Source: Coprinus comatus
Lineage: Eukaryota; Basidiomycota; Agaricomycetes; Agaricales; Agaricaceae
Assembly (NCBI GenBank): GCA_034638255.1
Contig: JAWPGT010000018.1
Coordinates: 434,001-498,000, forward strand
Reading direction: 5' to 3'
DNA length: 64,000 nucleotides
A program made the translations under genes and the position numbers. Shown here one piece after another: positions 38,608-49,201 of the stretch. Within the stretch, counting starts at the first letter, position 1. The number at the start of each line of letters is the position of its first letter. Below the pieces are notes generated by a model. It saw nothing but the letters and a program-made list of their open reading frames with translations, had not been told where the DNA came from and ran no database searches.

Positions 38608-40269
38608 CTAAGGGAAGTGGCAATCGCCAATACTATCACCACTTTTGTTAGTTTCGAATCGTACTCTATATTTCGTTCTGAAATTCTCCACCACATCATC
38701 GTACTGTTCATTACACTCCCTACTATTAGCCCATCGCATCTGTTGAGTTCCCATAGGATACCCAGGAATCATATACAAGTGTTCCAAAAGTGGCAGCTGC
38801 ATCCCTGTTTCCAACCACTGCATCTAATAATTAGTGTCGATACCACGTTAGAGAATCTCGTTAGAAGATTGCAAGTTCGAAGGAGAGTATGTATACTCAC
38901 TACACAGGATATAGATGTATCTTCCCCCTTTATCCAACGTACTCTTAACCATTTCAATTTCTGGCACTTTATCACCTCCTTGATTTGATCATTGCTTGGT
39001 TTCGTAGCCCAGACATCATATCCGGACTCGGAACACCAACCAAAGTCCAGATGAGTCAGTGTTGTATTGTGTTGAGGTAAGAGTTCCTTGAATACTCGAT
39101 TCACCGTGAGGGCGTTATTGTCGGATGGCTGCTGTGAGCTCAAGATCAGGTATTCTAATCCAGAATATGCAGCCAAATAATCCCACAATGGAGGATCACC
39201 GAGAGCATCAACTACAATGCCCTTTAACCAGATTTCGGAGTCCTTGAGAAGGCTGCAAACCTTTCCTAAAGAAAATCTAGATATGGGTTGTTCGTGGCGT
39301 ATTTCCAAGAATGTCAGATCCTGGAAATGATGGAGAACAGATTGAAAATCGTCCAGTGCAAAGCGTGATCTATGTAGCCGTAAATGTAGCTGCTGTAGTC
39401 GAAGTGTAATCTTCTTTTCGTCTTCATCACATCCTGCAAAAATATCTCGGACAAACGAATCGTCTGGGCCATCAAGTTCTTCTACTCTTCCTCCCCGAAA
39501 GGTCAGGCCCTTGAGATTAGGACAACGGGTCACCAGATCTCGAAGTTGGGTAATAAGGCCATTCGGTTCTGTCATCTGCCAGAATAAACTAATCTCTCTA
39601 AGGTTTGAAAGTGGAGCAAACGAAATTCCAAAGTCGGGAACGATTGAATCGATATAAAAGTCAACGCCTCGAAGGGTGTTGTTTGCACCTAAAGCACGGA
39701 TAAAGCTGTTGGCAATGTCATTACTATGATCATTGGATGAAACATGATGGCGCCAGCTGGGGATCAACGTTATAAACCATACACAGCTGATAGACAACAA
39801 TCCCATAGAGACTTACTAAACGTCTTTTAGGTTCTTCAATGATAATACGGCTGCATATAGGTTCTCCGCCATTGTATTCCCGGTTATGAACACTTTCACC
39901 CCTTTACTATAATCGTAGCGCCAGTCTGAGATAAGCCCTGTTTTAAACCTGATGCGGACCGTCCGCTCATATGCTCGAGTTGTACCGGATGCTAAAGCTT
40001 CTATAATCTCCTGGCACCGAAGGGTGTGAGGATTGTGGCTGTCATGGTATTCAAAAATGAGGTTGAGGGCCGAGAATAAAATAGGAGTAGCAAGATCATG
40101 ACAATAACGGGATACAAGACGGAGAGAGCGTAACTCGTCTCTTCCTCCTGGGAGTGTGCACTTGGAGTCTAAATGTTAGCCCGTGTTTCAATACTTGGAC
40201 TTGTTGGATACATACAAAACTGACAATCTCTGCACCGAGCTCTGCAGGGAAATCGTCGAATGTTAGCAT
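38608..40269 (-). CDS. F-box/LRR-like protein, tandem copy 1
   Basis: F-box proteins recruit substrates to SCF (cullin-RING) ubiquitin ligases through Skp1. The first ATG in frame (40269) gives MLTFDDFPAELGAEIVSF, an F-box-like helix interrupted by an intron at the same place as in its two neighbours. The next exon has DELRSLRLVSRYCHDLATPI, completing the motif. The middle is leucine-rich, with irregular repeats such as LREISLFWQM, CPNLKGLTFRGG and DLTFLEIRHEQ. The block SGLEYLILSSQQ...LLPQHNTTLTHLDFGWCSES is shared with the paralogues. The last exon begins MQWLETGMQLPLLEHLYMIP and ends at 38608. Copies 2 and 3 lie upstream on the same strand. The substrate cannot be told from the sequence. 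Confidence 0.75.
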
Positions 40270-40586
40270 GGGCAGTGGGCACAAGTAATTACGAGGGTGT
40301 TGGAATCAGAGATAAGTAAAGTTATATTATTCGATCTCGCTTCTTCAACATTCCACATTCAATAGCGGACACTGCCGAGCCCTTATCTATGCTTCTCAAC
40401 GTCCTAAAATAAGATGTATACCCGGTCCATCCTGGACCGTACAACCTATTGCTACGTACTGGCTCCACATGAATGATAAGACCATTACTATTATCTCGAA
40501 TACCCAGAGAATCATACATCATATCTTGTACACATCTTTACCAAGTTCCAACCTCTTCAATATTATAAATTTACAAAAAGAAGACT
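40270..40586. other. Spacer between F-box copies 1 and 2
   Basis: 317 bp that must include the copy 2 terminator and the copy 1 promoter. A 66-codon minus frame in it has no resemblance to a known protein. Confidence 0.5.
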
Positions 40587-42329
40587 TCAATTAATCCTAA
40601 ACTTCACTTCGTGTTCCACCTTGAATTTAGCCACCGTCCTCTCGTGTAATGCGGCCGTCAGTTTGAACCTGCGATACGTATTTCCCATTTCTGGGAAGTC
40701 GAAATTGCTGTCAATATACAGCTGTTCCAATTTCGGTAACTGAATTCCTGTTTTCAACCAACAATCCTAAGGAGGGGGGGAGGAGGAGGAAAATGTCATT
40801 GAAAACTTGAATTATAGAGTATAAAAGTAATACTCACTATGGTCGAACTATCTGCTTTACGTAAAATCTCTTCGTCCGTCCTCCAATAAACATGTAACCA
40901 CATCAACTCTCTACAATTCACAACCTCCCTCAATTGATCCTCACTTGGCCTCATAGCCCAAGCATGAAATCTTTTATTCCCCAATCCCAAATGAGTCAAA
41001 GTTTCTTTATGTTGAGGTAAAAGTTCCTTGTATACTCGATTAACAAGTAAAGGGTCGTTATCATGCGAATGTTTTCCTTGTAGAATCAAATGTTCCATTC
41101 CCGAAAACGACATCAAATAATCCCATATAAGAGGATCATTGACGAAATCCACCACAAGTCCTTTTAACCAAATCCTCGACTCCTTTAGAATGTTGCAAAT
41201 TTGTCCCATTGTGATATCAGGATTGCAGATGTCATTAGGAAAGTCCAGGAATTCCAGTTTTCGGAAATGGTGTAGATTAGAACGAAAATCTTGTGGTGAA
41301 ATTTGAACTCTGAGCATGCTGATTCGTTTCAATGGTAAAATGTACTTTTCCTTCTCCTTCTCCTTCGAAGACGTCGTCAAAGTTCCAGTTCCGGTTTCAG
41401 TTTCGGTTCCATTTTCAACTTCTTCCAATCCCGAAAACAAATCCCTAAATCTCGTATGTTGTCCTTTACCCCTATCTGCAATACCACCCGTAACGAATAT
41501 TTCTTCAAGATTAGGGCAACGCGTAAGGAGGTCACGAATTTGAGAAACAAACCCATCAGGATCTTCTATTCTTGGTTGCCAACTCCAAGATACATGAAGT
41601 TCACGTAGGTTTGAAAGAGCTCCTAGGTTGATTGGGTATATCGTATCACGAGGTAAATCGATGTCGGATTTTAAACAATGAAGGGTAGGGCTTAGTGTAC
41701 CTAAAGCCCGAACAAATATATCTGCGATATCAATTGGATCCTTATTTGCAATATGGTTCCAACTGTAAAAAAAACCTTGTTGTCAATTTTATATAGAGAA
41801 AGGAAAGATAAGGACTGACTAGACGTTTCGTATACCCTTCAAAGCCGAAATGGCATCAAACAAATTATCCTGAACCAATTTCCTCACATTATGTATACAT
41901 TGGTTTTTATTCTTTTCCCAATATAAACCCTTTGGAATAAAAGTGAGGGTAGTCGTTCGTTCATAAATCTTCGTAGTACCGCTAGCCAAAGCAACAATAA
42001 TATCTTGACATCGAAGTGTATCTCTTGGTACCAATTCCTGATGATATTTCTCCGCATCTTTGAATGTAAGATTAAGATTCGAGAAGAGTATAGGAGTGAC
42101 GAGATCATCAAAGAAATGAGATACAAATCGAAGGTTGCATAACTCGTCTTTTCCATCTCTTACACCTGTTGCCGTTATTGTTGTACACTGTTTTCAAAAT
42201 AAAAAAATAAAAAAACGGTTTAGGGTTTGCCACGTCAATAATTGATATTCATGTGGTAGGGGAAGCTTGGAGACGTACGAATTTAATAATTTCCGCGACT
42301 AGTTCAGTGGGTAAGTCATTTAGCGACAT
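40587..42329 (-). CDS. F-box/LRR-like protein, tandem copy 2
   Basis: The start MSLNDLPTELVAEIIKF is a clearer F-box opening than in copy 1, with an intron directly after it. The next exon continues LCNLRFVSHFFDDLVTPILF, then LRCQDIIVALASGTTKIYER, a stretch with close counterparts in copies 1 and 3. The C-terminal half carries LRR-like segments and the array-specific block SFSGMEHLILQGKHSHDNDP with LLPQHKETLTHLGLGNKRFH. The final exon begins DCWLKTGIQLPKLEQLYIDS and ends VKFRIN at 40587. A local Thr/Gly/Glu-rich stretch (about 41340-41430) is not shared with the neighbours. Four or so introns. Same orientation as copies 1 and 3, consistent with tandem duplication. Confidence 0.75.
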
Positions 42330-42582
42330 GTGTTGATATATGTAGCAGTTGGTAGTATGCCAAGATACTGCAAGGCTTTTAAGTTGGTACTTAAGTAGCG
42401 CTAGTATGGAGGATATCTTTAGACTTAAGGCCGAGCGCTAGTCTTTCGGATCGCTTTCGGACGTCAGGGGTTGATGTAGAACTCCAGATGCCATTGATGT
42501 CTTGATGTTATTTTTCTACCACGATTTTATTATTTACAGATAACAGAGTTCTCGTTATCTTTTGTATTTACAGGATTCAGTA
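42330..42582. promoter_or_regulatory. Spacer between F-box copies 2 and 3 (promoter of copy 2)
   Basis: About 250 bp, with the copy 2 promoter and copy 3 3' end. No distinct motif beyond short AT-rich runs was seen. Confidence 0.4.
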
Positions 42583-44236
42583 TTAATCATAATTAGTCTT
42601 AAACTTCAATTTCTCTCCTTCTCTCATCTTTCGCAAAGCACTGCTCGCAAAACGACGAATCTCCATCAACTTCTGCATAGTCATATGCATACGTCCATTT
42701 AATGCTAAGGGGTACAATTGGAGTTTTTCAAGTTCCGGAAGTTGAGAAGCAACATCGAACCATGTTCTCTACACAAATCATTTCACAAGTTATCAGTGAT
42801 CCGAATTATCAAACAATCGAAACAGAAAAGGGTCATATCAACTGAGAACTCACCAAATTTTTATAATCATTCTTGTTCAACATTTCTTGATCAATAGACC
42901 AATGAACACCCAACTTCCTCAACTTCTTACACTTCCCAATTTCTTCAACTTGTTTTACCGTAGGTTCCTCTGACCAAACAGAACTCTGATTATTCCCCAA
43001 TTCCAACTTCCTCAACGTCCCACTATGTTTTGGTATGATTTTCATAAACACCCGGTTAATAACTTCCGGATCTTGATCATTATGATGTCTTCCTTCTACC
43101 TTCAGATACTCAAGTCCGGAATACGATAGTAGATAATCAATGATCAAAGGATCAGAAACGAAATCAGTAGCAAATCCTTTCAAGAAAATTTCATTTTCTT
43201 TAAGGAATCTGCATACTTGACCTAACTGATTGAAATCTCGTTGCGTTTCTTCACCCTTCCCATTACCACTACAGCCAGCTATTTCCAAACACTCCAACTT
43301 CCTGAAATGTCTTTTATTGGCCTCAAAATCCTCCCTCATAAACTTGATATTATGTAACCTGAGTCGTTTAAGTGGAAGTGGTGGAATATTTGGATCTTGA
43401 GTTTTGGCCAGTATATCAGATAACGTAGCATCATTTCCAGTACTCGAAGGACCACCTCCTAAAAATACATTTTCAAGATTTGGAGAACGAGAGAATAGGT
43501 CGGCGATTTGAGTAATCATATGTGGAGGTTGTTCCCATCCCCAAAAGGTTTGAAAACTACGTAGGTTGGCAAGAGGTCTAAATGAGAATTCGGGACCTGG
43601 ATCCCCATTGAATCGGATTTCATCAAAGTTTTCGAATGTTGGGATTGTTGATAATGCTTTGATTAAAGAGTTGGGTACTTGGACTCCATCGTGTTCTGTG
43701 TTGTAGAACCAACTGATAAAGGTTTAAGTTTTGGGACTTTCGGTTGAGACCAATTGGGAAATACAGACTTTACGGTTTGTAGATTCTTGAGAGCGCAAAT
43801 TGCGCCATATAGATGATCGCTTACGGTTTCTCTGACTAGGGGTAAGCTTTCATGATTTGCAGTAGACCAGTTGAGTTTTTGAGTGCAAAAAGATAATTTC
43901 TTGGTATGTTCGAAAGCTGTTGTTTGACCGGAAGCCAATGCGAGAATAATCTCTTGACAACGTATACTGTCGAGTGGGACTTCTGTATCTTCAGTATCTG
44001 CATCATCGAATTCCAGACGTAGAATGTCAAAGAGATAGGGTGTAGCAAGGGCATGGAAGGAACGAGATACAAGACGAAGTTGACGGAGGCCTCCTTTGAC
44101 GTGTTTCTCTGGTGCGGACTAGAAAAATAAAAATAAAAAGGTTGAGATAAGATTATGTTTTAATGAATAATAATAGACTTACGAATTTTATTATTTCTAG
44201 AACCAATTCAATTGGTAGATTTTCAAAGTTTGACAT
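42583..44236 (-). CDS. F-box/LRR-like protein, tandem copy 3
   Basis: The start MSNFENLPIELVLEIIKF is nearly the same motif as in copy 2, with the intron in the same position. The second exon has LRQLRLVSRSFHALATPYLF and RCQEIILALASGQTTAFEHT. The LRR-like middle includes LPLKRLRLHNIKF and FRKLECLEIAG. The shared block appears as YSGLEYLKVEGRHHNDQDPE with IIPKHSGTLRKLELGNNQSS. The last exon gives TWFDVASQLPELEKLQLYPL and ends LKFKTNYD at 42583. In this array copies 2 and 3 look closest in the F-box segment. No membrane or secretion signal is visible, so a cytosolic or nuclear SCF adaptor is the likely role. Confidence 0.75.
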
Positions 44237-44732
44237 GGTGGTGGTATTGAATGAAGAGCGAGGATGAAGAAAGGGATTCTTTTATAGGCTTAGCTTGGAG
44301 TTCCATAGAGGACATCAAACGGTTTAGAGAGCATAGCATTTTGATGTCTTGACGTCAGTTGCCATTTCAATTTCTTTGGTCGTTCAAACACATTGCGTTG
44401 TAACCTGTTTGAGAATCAGAGCTCCATTTGATAATATCTTTAACACAAAACACTCAAGAGCTGGGAACAACATCCACGAGAAGTTGGTCTCGCGAGAAGA
44501 TACATGCTAAATAGCTAGAAAGTCACATAATGACGGGAAATTGATGTTCCGGCGCCATGAATTGCTTCGGACGGCTCTCACAACATTAGAATATATTACT
44601 CTCTCTTTACCCCTGTCACCATCACCCCCCCAGACTTATACCTAAACCATCTACTTGGACATCCAGTAACCATAAAGTTAAAACTAACACATACCCAATT
44701 AACTATTGCAAACTACTAAACAAACAGAAAGG
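44237..44732. other. Divergent intergenic region F-box copy 3 / CoA-transferase
   Basis: 496 bp between two divergent starts, so it holds both promoters. The CoA-transferase side has a C-rich run (about 44615-44632), as in many fungal core promoters. No gene is seen. Confidence 0.5.
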
Positions 44733-46694
44733 ATGCTTGCTTCGCGATTGGTCAAGACGCGATACCCATTCGTGGCTCGCCAAGCGGCTTGTAGAAGTCT
44801 GGGCATAATAACAGTTATCAGAGCTTATAGCACACCTACTGGTAACAAAACCAAGTTATGGGAATCTGCAGACGAAGCTATAAAGGATCTCAAGTCGGGA
44901 CAAATACTGATGGTTGGTGGATTTGGATTGGCTGGTATACCAGGTACGTTTGGTTACGTTTCATTTTTATGATTCTTGGTGTTTCAGGATCTAAAATCTG
45001 TCCATCATTTTAGATACCTTGTTGAGAGCATTAACGAAAAGATCCGATGTGCAAGACTTGACTGGTGTTTCGAATAATTGTGGAATCACAGGATCGGGGT
45101 TGGGACTGTTACTTGATAGTGGTCAGCTTGGGAAGCTCATTGCTTCATACCCGGGAGGGCAAGTATATGCACATATATTCATTCAAAACCTGAGTTAATA
45201 TCAGGGCATACAGAAATAAGAAATTCGAAGCTGCATTTTTGGCAGGAGAGATTACACTAGAACTTGTGCCCCAGGGAACACTAGCTGAACGTATTCGGGC
45301 AGGTGCTGCTGGCATTCCAGCATTCTATACACCTACAGGAGCGTCTACTGCAATTGAGAAGGGTGAAATTCCTCAACGATATAATTCTGGAGGTGCCAAG
45401 AACGGTATTGCAATTCCTGGTCTCCGAAAGGAAGCCAAGGAGTTCAATGGCAGAAGATATGTACTTGAGCCCTCTCTTTACGGAGATGTTGCGTTTGTAA
45501 GGGCTTGGAAGGTTGATGAAGTGGGAAATTGTGTATTCAGATATGCATCGAACAACTTTAATGCACCAATGGCAAAGAATGCAAAATTAACAATTGTCGA
45601 GGTGTGTACAATACATCAATTCGGGATCAGAAGGTTTCAACTAATGTTGATTGCTCCAAGGCCGAAAATATTGTTCCCATTGGTTCCATTTCCCCTAATG
45701 CCATTCATTTACCCGGTATCTACGTTGATCGTATCGTCCCAGCAACTGTGGAGAAGCGCGTTGAAATTGCCACTGTTGCGGAGTCTGCTAGTGAACAGGC
45801 TGAACCCTTGGATCCTGCTAAAGCCAAGACACAAGCTATGCGCCACAGAATTGCTAGGCGAGCTGCAAAGGAAATCAAGGATGGCTTCTACGTGAACCTG
45901 GGAATTGGTATGCCAACTCTTGTACCGGAGCATTTGGAAAAGGGTGTGCGCGTTTGGCTGCAGAGTGAGAATGGCATGTTGGGATTCGGGCCTTACCCGA
46001 CAAGGGACAAACTTGATGCGTATGTTGCATACTTTGGTTGCTGAATGTGATGCTGAATCCATTGTTCAGTGACCTTATCAACGCTGGTAAAGAAACCGTT
46101 ACTCTTCTTCCTGGGGCATCTGTTTTCGGTGAGACATGCGGTTTGCTGGGTAATCTGTCTCGGCTGACATGTATTGTAAGACTCGAGTGATTCATTTGCG
46201 ATGATTCGCGGTGGGCACATCGACGTTGCCATTCTCGGTGTATGTACCTCCGGTTGCGCAGCATGGTCCTCGTCTTCTAACCAATGCGACAGGCTATGGA
46301 AGTTTCCCAGGCCGGAGATATTGCCAACTTTATGATCCCAGGCAAGATGCTGAAAGGTTGGGAGATCTATATTTAATATGAAAATGTTCTGATGTGTGTC
46401 ATAGGGATTGGTGGAGCGATGGATCTCGTGTCTAACCCAGACAAGACTAAGGTTATAGCCGTGATGGAACACTGCTCCAAAAACGGAGCACCCAAGATCT
46501 TGAAAGAGTGTGTGTTGCCTCTGACTGGGGCGCGTGCTGTGAGCACGATCATCACTGAGCTTGCTGTGTTCAATGTGGACCGGGCAGAGAGTAGGCTGGA
46601 GCTAATTGACGTGGCAGAGGGAGTGAGTATAGAGGAGGTGCGGGCGAAGACAGGGTGTGATTTCAGCATTAGCAGTAGTATTGGTGTATTCTAA
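44733..46694 (+). CDS. Succinyl-CoA:3-ketoacid CoA-transferase (mitochondrial)
   Basis: This SCOT/OXCT-type enzyme moves CoA from succinyl-CoA to acetoacetate, feeding ketone bodies into acetyl-CoA. The N-terminus [20 protein letters not shown] is a basic amphipathic mitochondrial leader. The alpha half shows [37 protein letters not shown] and [20 protein letters not shown]. The beta half starts near [20 protein letters not shown], then [14 protein letters not shown] and the catalytic-glutamate motif [12 protein letters not shown]. Later exons give [17 protein letters not shown] and [17 protein letters not shown]. It ends SISSSIGVF. Both halves are fused in one chain, as in eukaryotes. The intron near 46132 most likely uses an AAG acceptor so that F-D-S-S-D-S-F is in frame. 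The Smi1-type gene starts 46 bp downstream. Confidence 0.93.
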
Positions 46695-46740
46695 ATTGGC
46701 ATGTATATTAGGTAATCAGCTGTCCTTGTATCCAACTCTC

Positions 46741-48873
46741 ATGGGCTGGCTAGCAAATCTCTTCGCTGCGTCTACACAGCGCTCTCGCAATGGCCAGGCT
46801 CTCTCTTCAACACACGAGGCCTTCTCACTCCCCACCTCGTCCCCCATCCACCAGTCACACCCCGACGCCTTCAACCCAGGCTCTCTCAACACCCCACTCT
46901 CCGCAGCCTCATCCGTCTACACATATCCTCCCCAGGGCCCTGCTTCCTATGGCTACGTACCAACATCGTAAGCCTCCTTCTGCACCAATGCCGCTATATT
47001 CCCGCTTAACTGCTTTTTAACAGCGCTGGTCTCTCCCAGCCGCACTCAGCCTCAGGAGCCATTCTTCCCACACATATGGATCCAATGCACTCCCCAATGT
47101 CTCCAGCATACCCTCCATTAGCAAAAACTTGGTCTCGTATACGCGCATGGCTCAACCACGAATACCCTGAACTCGGGGATACCCTCAATTATGGTATCCT
47201 CCCTCTGGACCTCAAAGAGATCGAAATGCAATTCGGATTCTCCCTACCCCCAGTAGTCCGCGAATCATATCTATGCTGTGATGGCCAAGAGGCTGAATCT
47301 GCAGCTGGATGCTCGGAAGGATTGTTTTTTGGTCTCACATTGTTACCTCTAGAGAGTGTGCTTGAGGAATGGAAGTTCTGGCGAGAGGTCGATAATGATC
47401 CTGCTACTGGTGCTAATGTAAGGTTGAAAGGAATCATGCAGAGTATACCGCCCGCTTGGGTTAGGCGGGAATACTCACAACGGGGATGGATACCGCTTAT
47501 TGCGGATAAAGCTGGTAATTATATAGGTGTTGATATGAACCCTGCAGAAAGTGGGCAACCCGGGCAGGTTATTGTGTTTGGTAGGGACTTTGATACTAAA
47601 GTTGTGCTATGGAGAGGGGATGGGACCACCGGATGGGCCAAGTGGCTTTCAAGTTTTGCAGAAGAGCTTGAGACTGGAGATGGGTTCGAGCTTGGCCCTG
47701 CCGATGGAAGTGATGATAGTGAAGATGAATTAGGGTACGAGAGCTACTTCTATGATGGAACAGGGCGTGGACAAGGTGATGGAGGAGGTGATACTGGAGG
47801 AGTCGGTGGTCTTCGTTTGACCGGAGAATACAAGGGCTGGAATGTTATGGAGGCCTGGGCTGACCGGAGCCTCAGGAAATGGCACGAGGCTGGTCTCATT
47901 ACAGAAGTATCCCTTGTAGTATCAGAAGAAGAAACCAAGGGCAAGGTACGAATAGATATGCTTATAAAGATGAACAAGAGCTCAATGTATATTGCAGGGT
48001 ATTGACCCTATTGGTCTTGGAGTCGTCGAGGTCAGCGACGGAACTGGAGCAGAAATACCCATTCCAGTCCTCAATGATACTGCTGAACCTATTCCCCCTC
48101 CCACTGTGGTTTCACACGCCGTAATTAATGAAAAACACGCTTCGAAAACACATCGAACTTCCCAGAGTCTTTCCGGTATCAAGGCTCCTGCTCCTCGTCC
48201 AGTTCTCCTACCAACTGCCCTGGATATCGAGGAATTGGCAACACCACGTTCGTCTTTTGATCAGGACTTGGAATCTGGACGTAGTCAGGGAACAGCGGTG
48301 CTGGCACCTACCCAAGAAAAAGCCTTACCACCTCATCCCATAAATACGCAGTTTGACACGACCAGACAGCAATCTCTGGATATCCTTTCACCAGGCTCAG
48401 ATGTTACAACACCATTGGTACAAATTTCAAGAACAGATTCCGATCCATTCCCTACTCCAACTGTCCCCGACATGTTTGCTGATTCCACGCCGGTTATGAA
48501 CCCAACGTCAATCGAATCTTCAAATTCAAACTCTCCTGTTGTTATCTCCTTAAATGACTCGCTAACAGACTCTCCAAAGGTGGTAGAAGCAGAGCTGGAA
48601 GTTGAACAAGAGCCAGAAGCGACAATTCGACTTGTTGGTGGAGGTGGCAATTCCGGCGTTTCTTCGAATTCTTCTCGTTCAAGTGATGAACCAGTACACG
48701 TTGATAGTGCTGAAGAGGTCCAGAAGGAGGTTGATGCAGCAAGTATTCATTCTGATTCAAGTACAAAGTCGCAGAGGAAATCGAAGGCGTTTTCTGGATT
48801 GAAGAGACTGAGTCAGTTTGGGGCAAAGAGGAAAGGCACTAGTGGTAGTGTGAAGGATTTGAAAGATGGTTAA
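46741..48873 (+). CDS. Smi1/Knr4 cell-wall assembly regulator
   Basis: Smi1/Knr4 in yeast coordinates beta-1,3-glucan synthesis and cell-wall integrity signalling. The start MGWLANLFAASTQRSRNGQA is followed by a Ser/Pro-rich disordered part. The Smi1/Knr4 (SUKH-fold) domain begins about KTWSRIRAWLNHEYPELGDT and includes FGFSLPPVVRESYLCCDGQE, LTLLPLESVLEEWKFWREV, WIPLIADKAGNYIGVDM and VIVFGRDFDTKVVLWRGDGT. A C-terminal Ser/Thr/Pro-rich tail of about 300 residues follows an intron near 47946-47997 and ends SGSVKDLKDG. The predicted chain is about 675 residues, with long disordered tails as in the yeast protein. Two introns. A short YESYFYDG acidic insert precedes a Gly-rich patch. Confidence 0.9.
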
Positions 48874-49201
48874 TTGCATTACTCTAGAAAGCTCTTTTTT
48901 TTTTTCTTTTTTAACTGTCATTCTGCATATCTCTACGTAAAGTTTTTTCTTTCCTTCTAAGCATTGGACTACGATAATATCCAACTACAGTTATTTAGCG
49001 GCCATATGTTATAAACATACATCAGTACCTGCACAAGCGACCAAAATATACCCCTTTCTAATATAATCCCTTTCGCGTCTTTGACCGTGAGATAGCTGTC
49101 GTGCTCACGTGATGTCGTGTTTCGACCACGCGCGCGGTTTGAACTTGAACTTCCTCCCCCTAGGCTTAATCCCCCTCCTCCCCTCCTAACGCTAAACCAC
49201 C
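48874..49201 (+). promoter_or_regulatory. Aldehyde dehydrogenase promoter with TCACGTGA
   Basis: 328 bp between SMI1 and the aldehyde dehydrogenase. The perfect palindrome TCACGTGA is at 49105-49112, about 90 bp before the ATG. That is almost the same spacing as at the PLP2 start. A second GC-rich stretch (ACGCGCGCGG) lies at about 49128. Confidence 0.55.

Noticed and set aside
46741..48873. Smi1/Knr4 gene as a bacterial-type SUKH immunity gene gained by transfer
   Set aside because: Introns, length and disordered tails match the ordinary fungal Smi1/Knr4; no sign of recent transfer.
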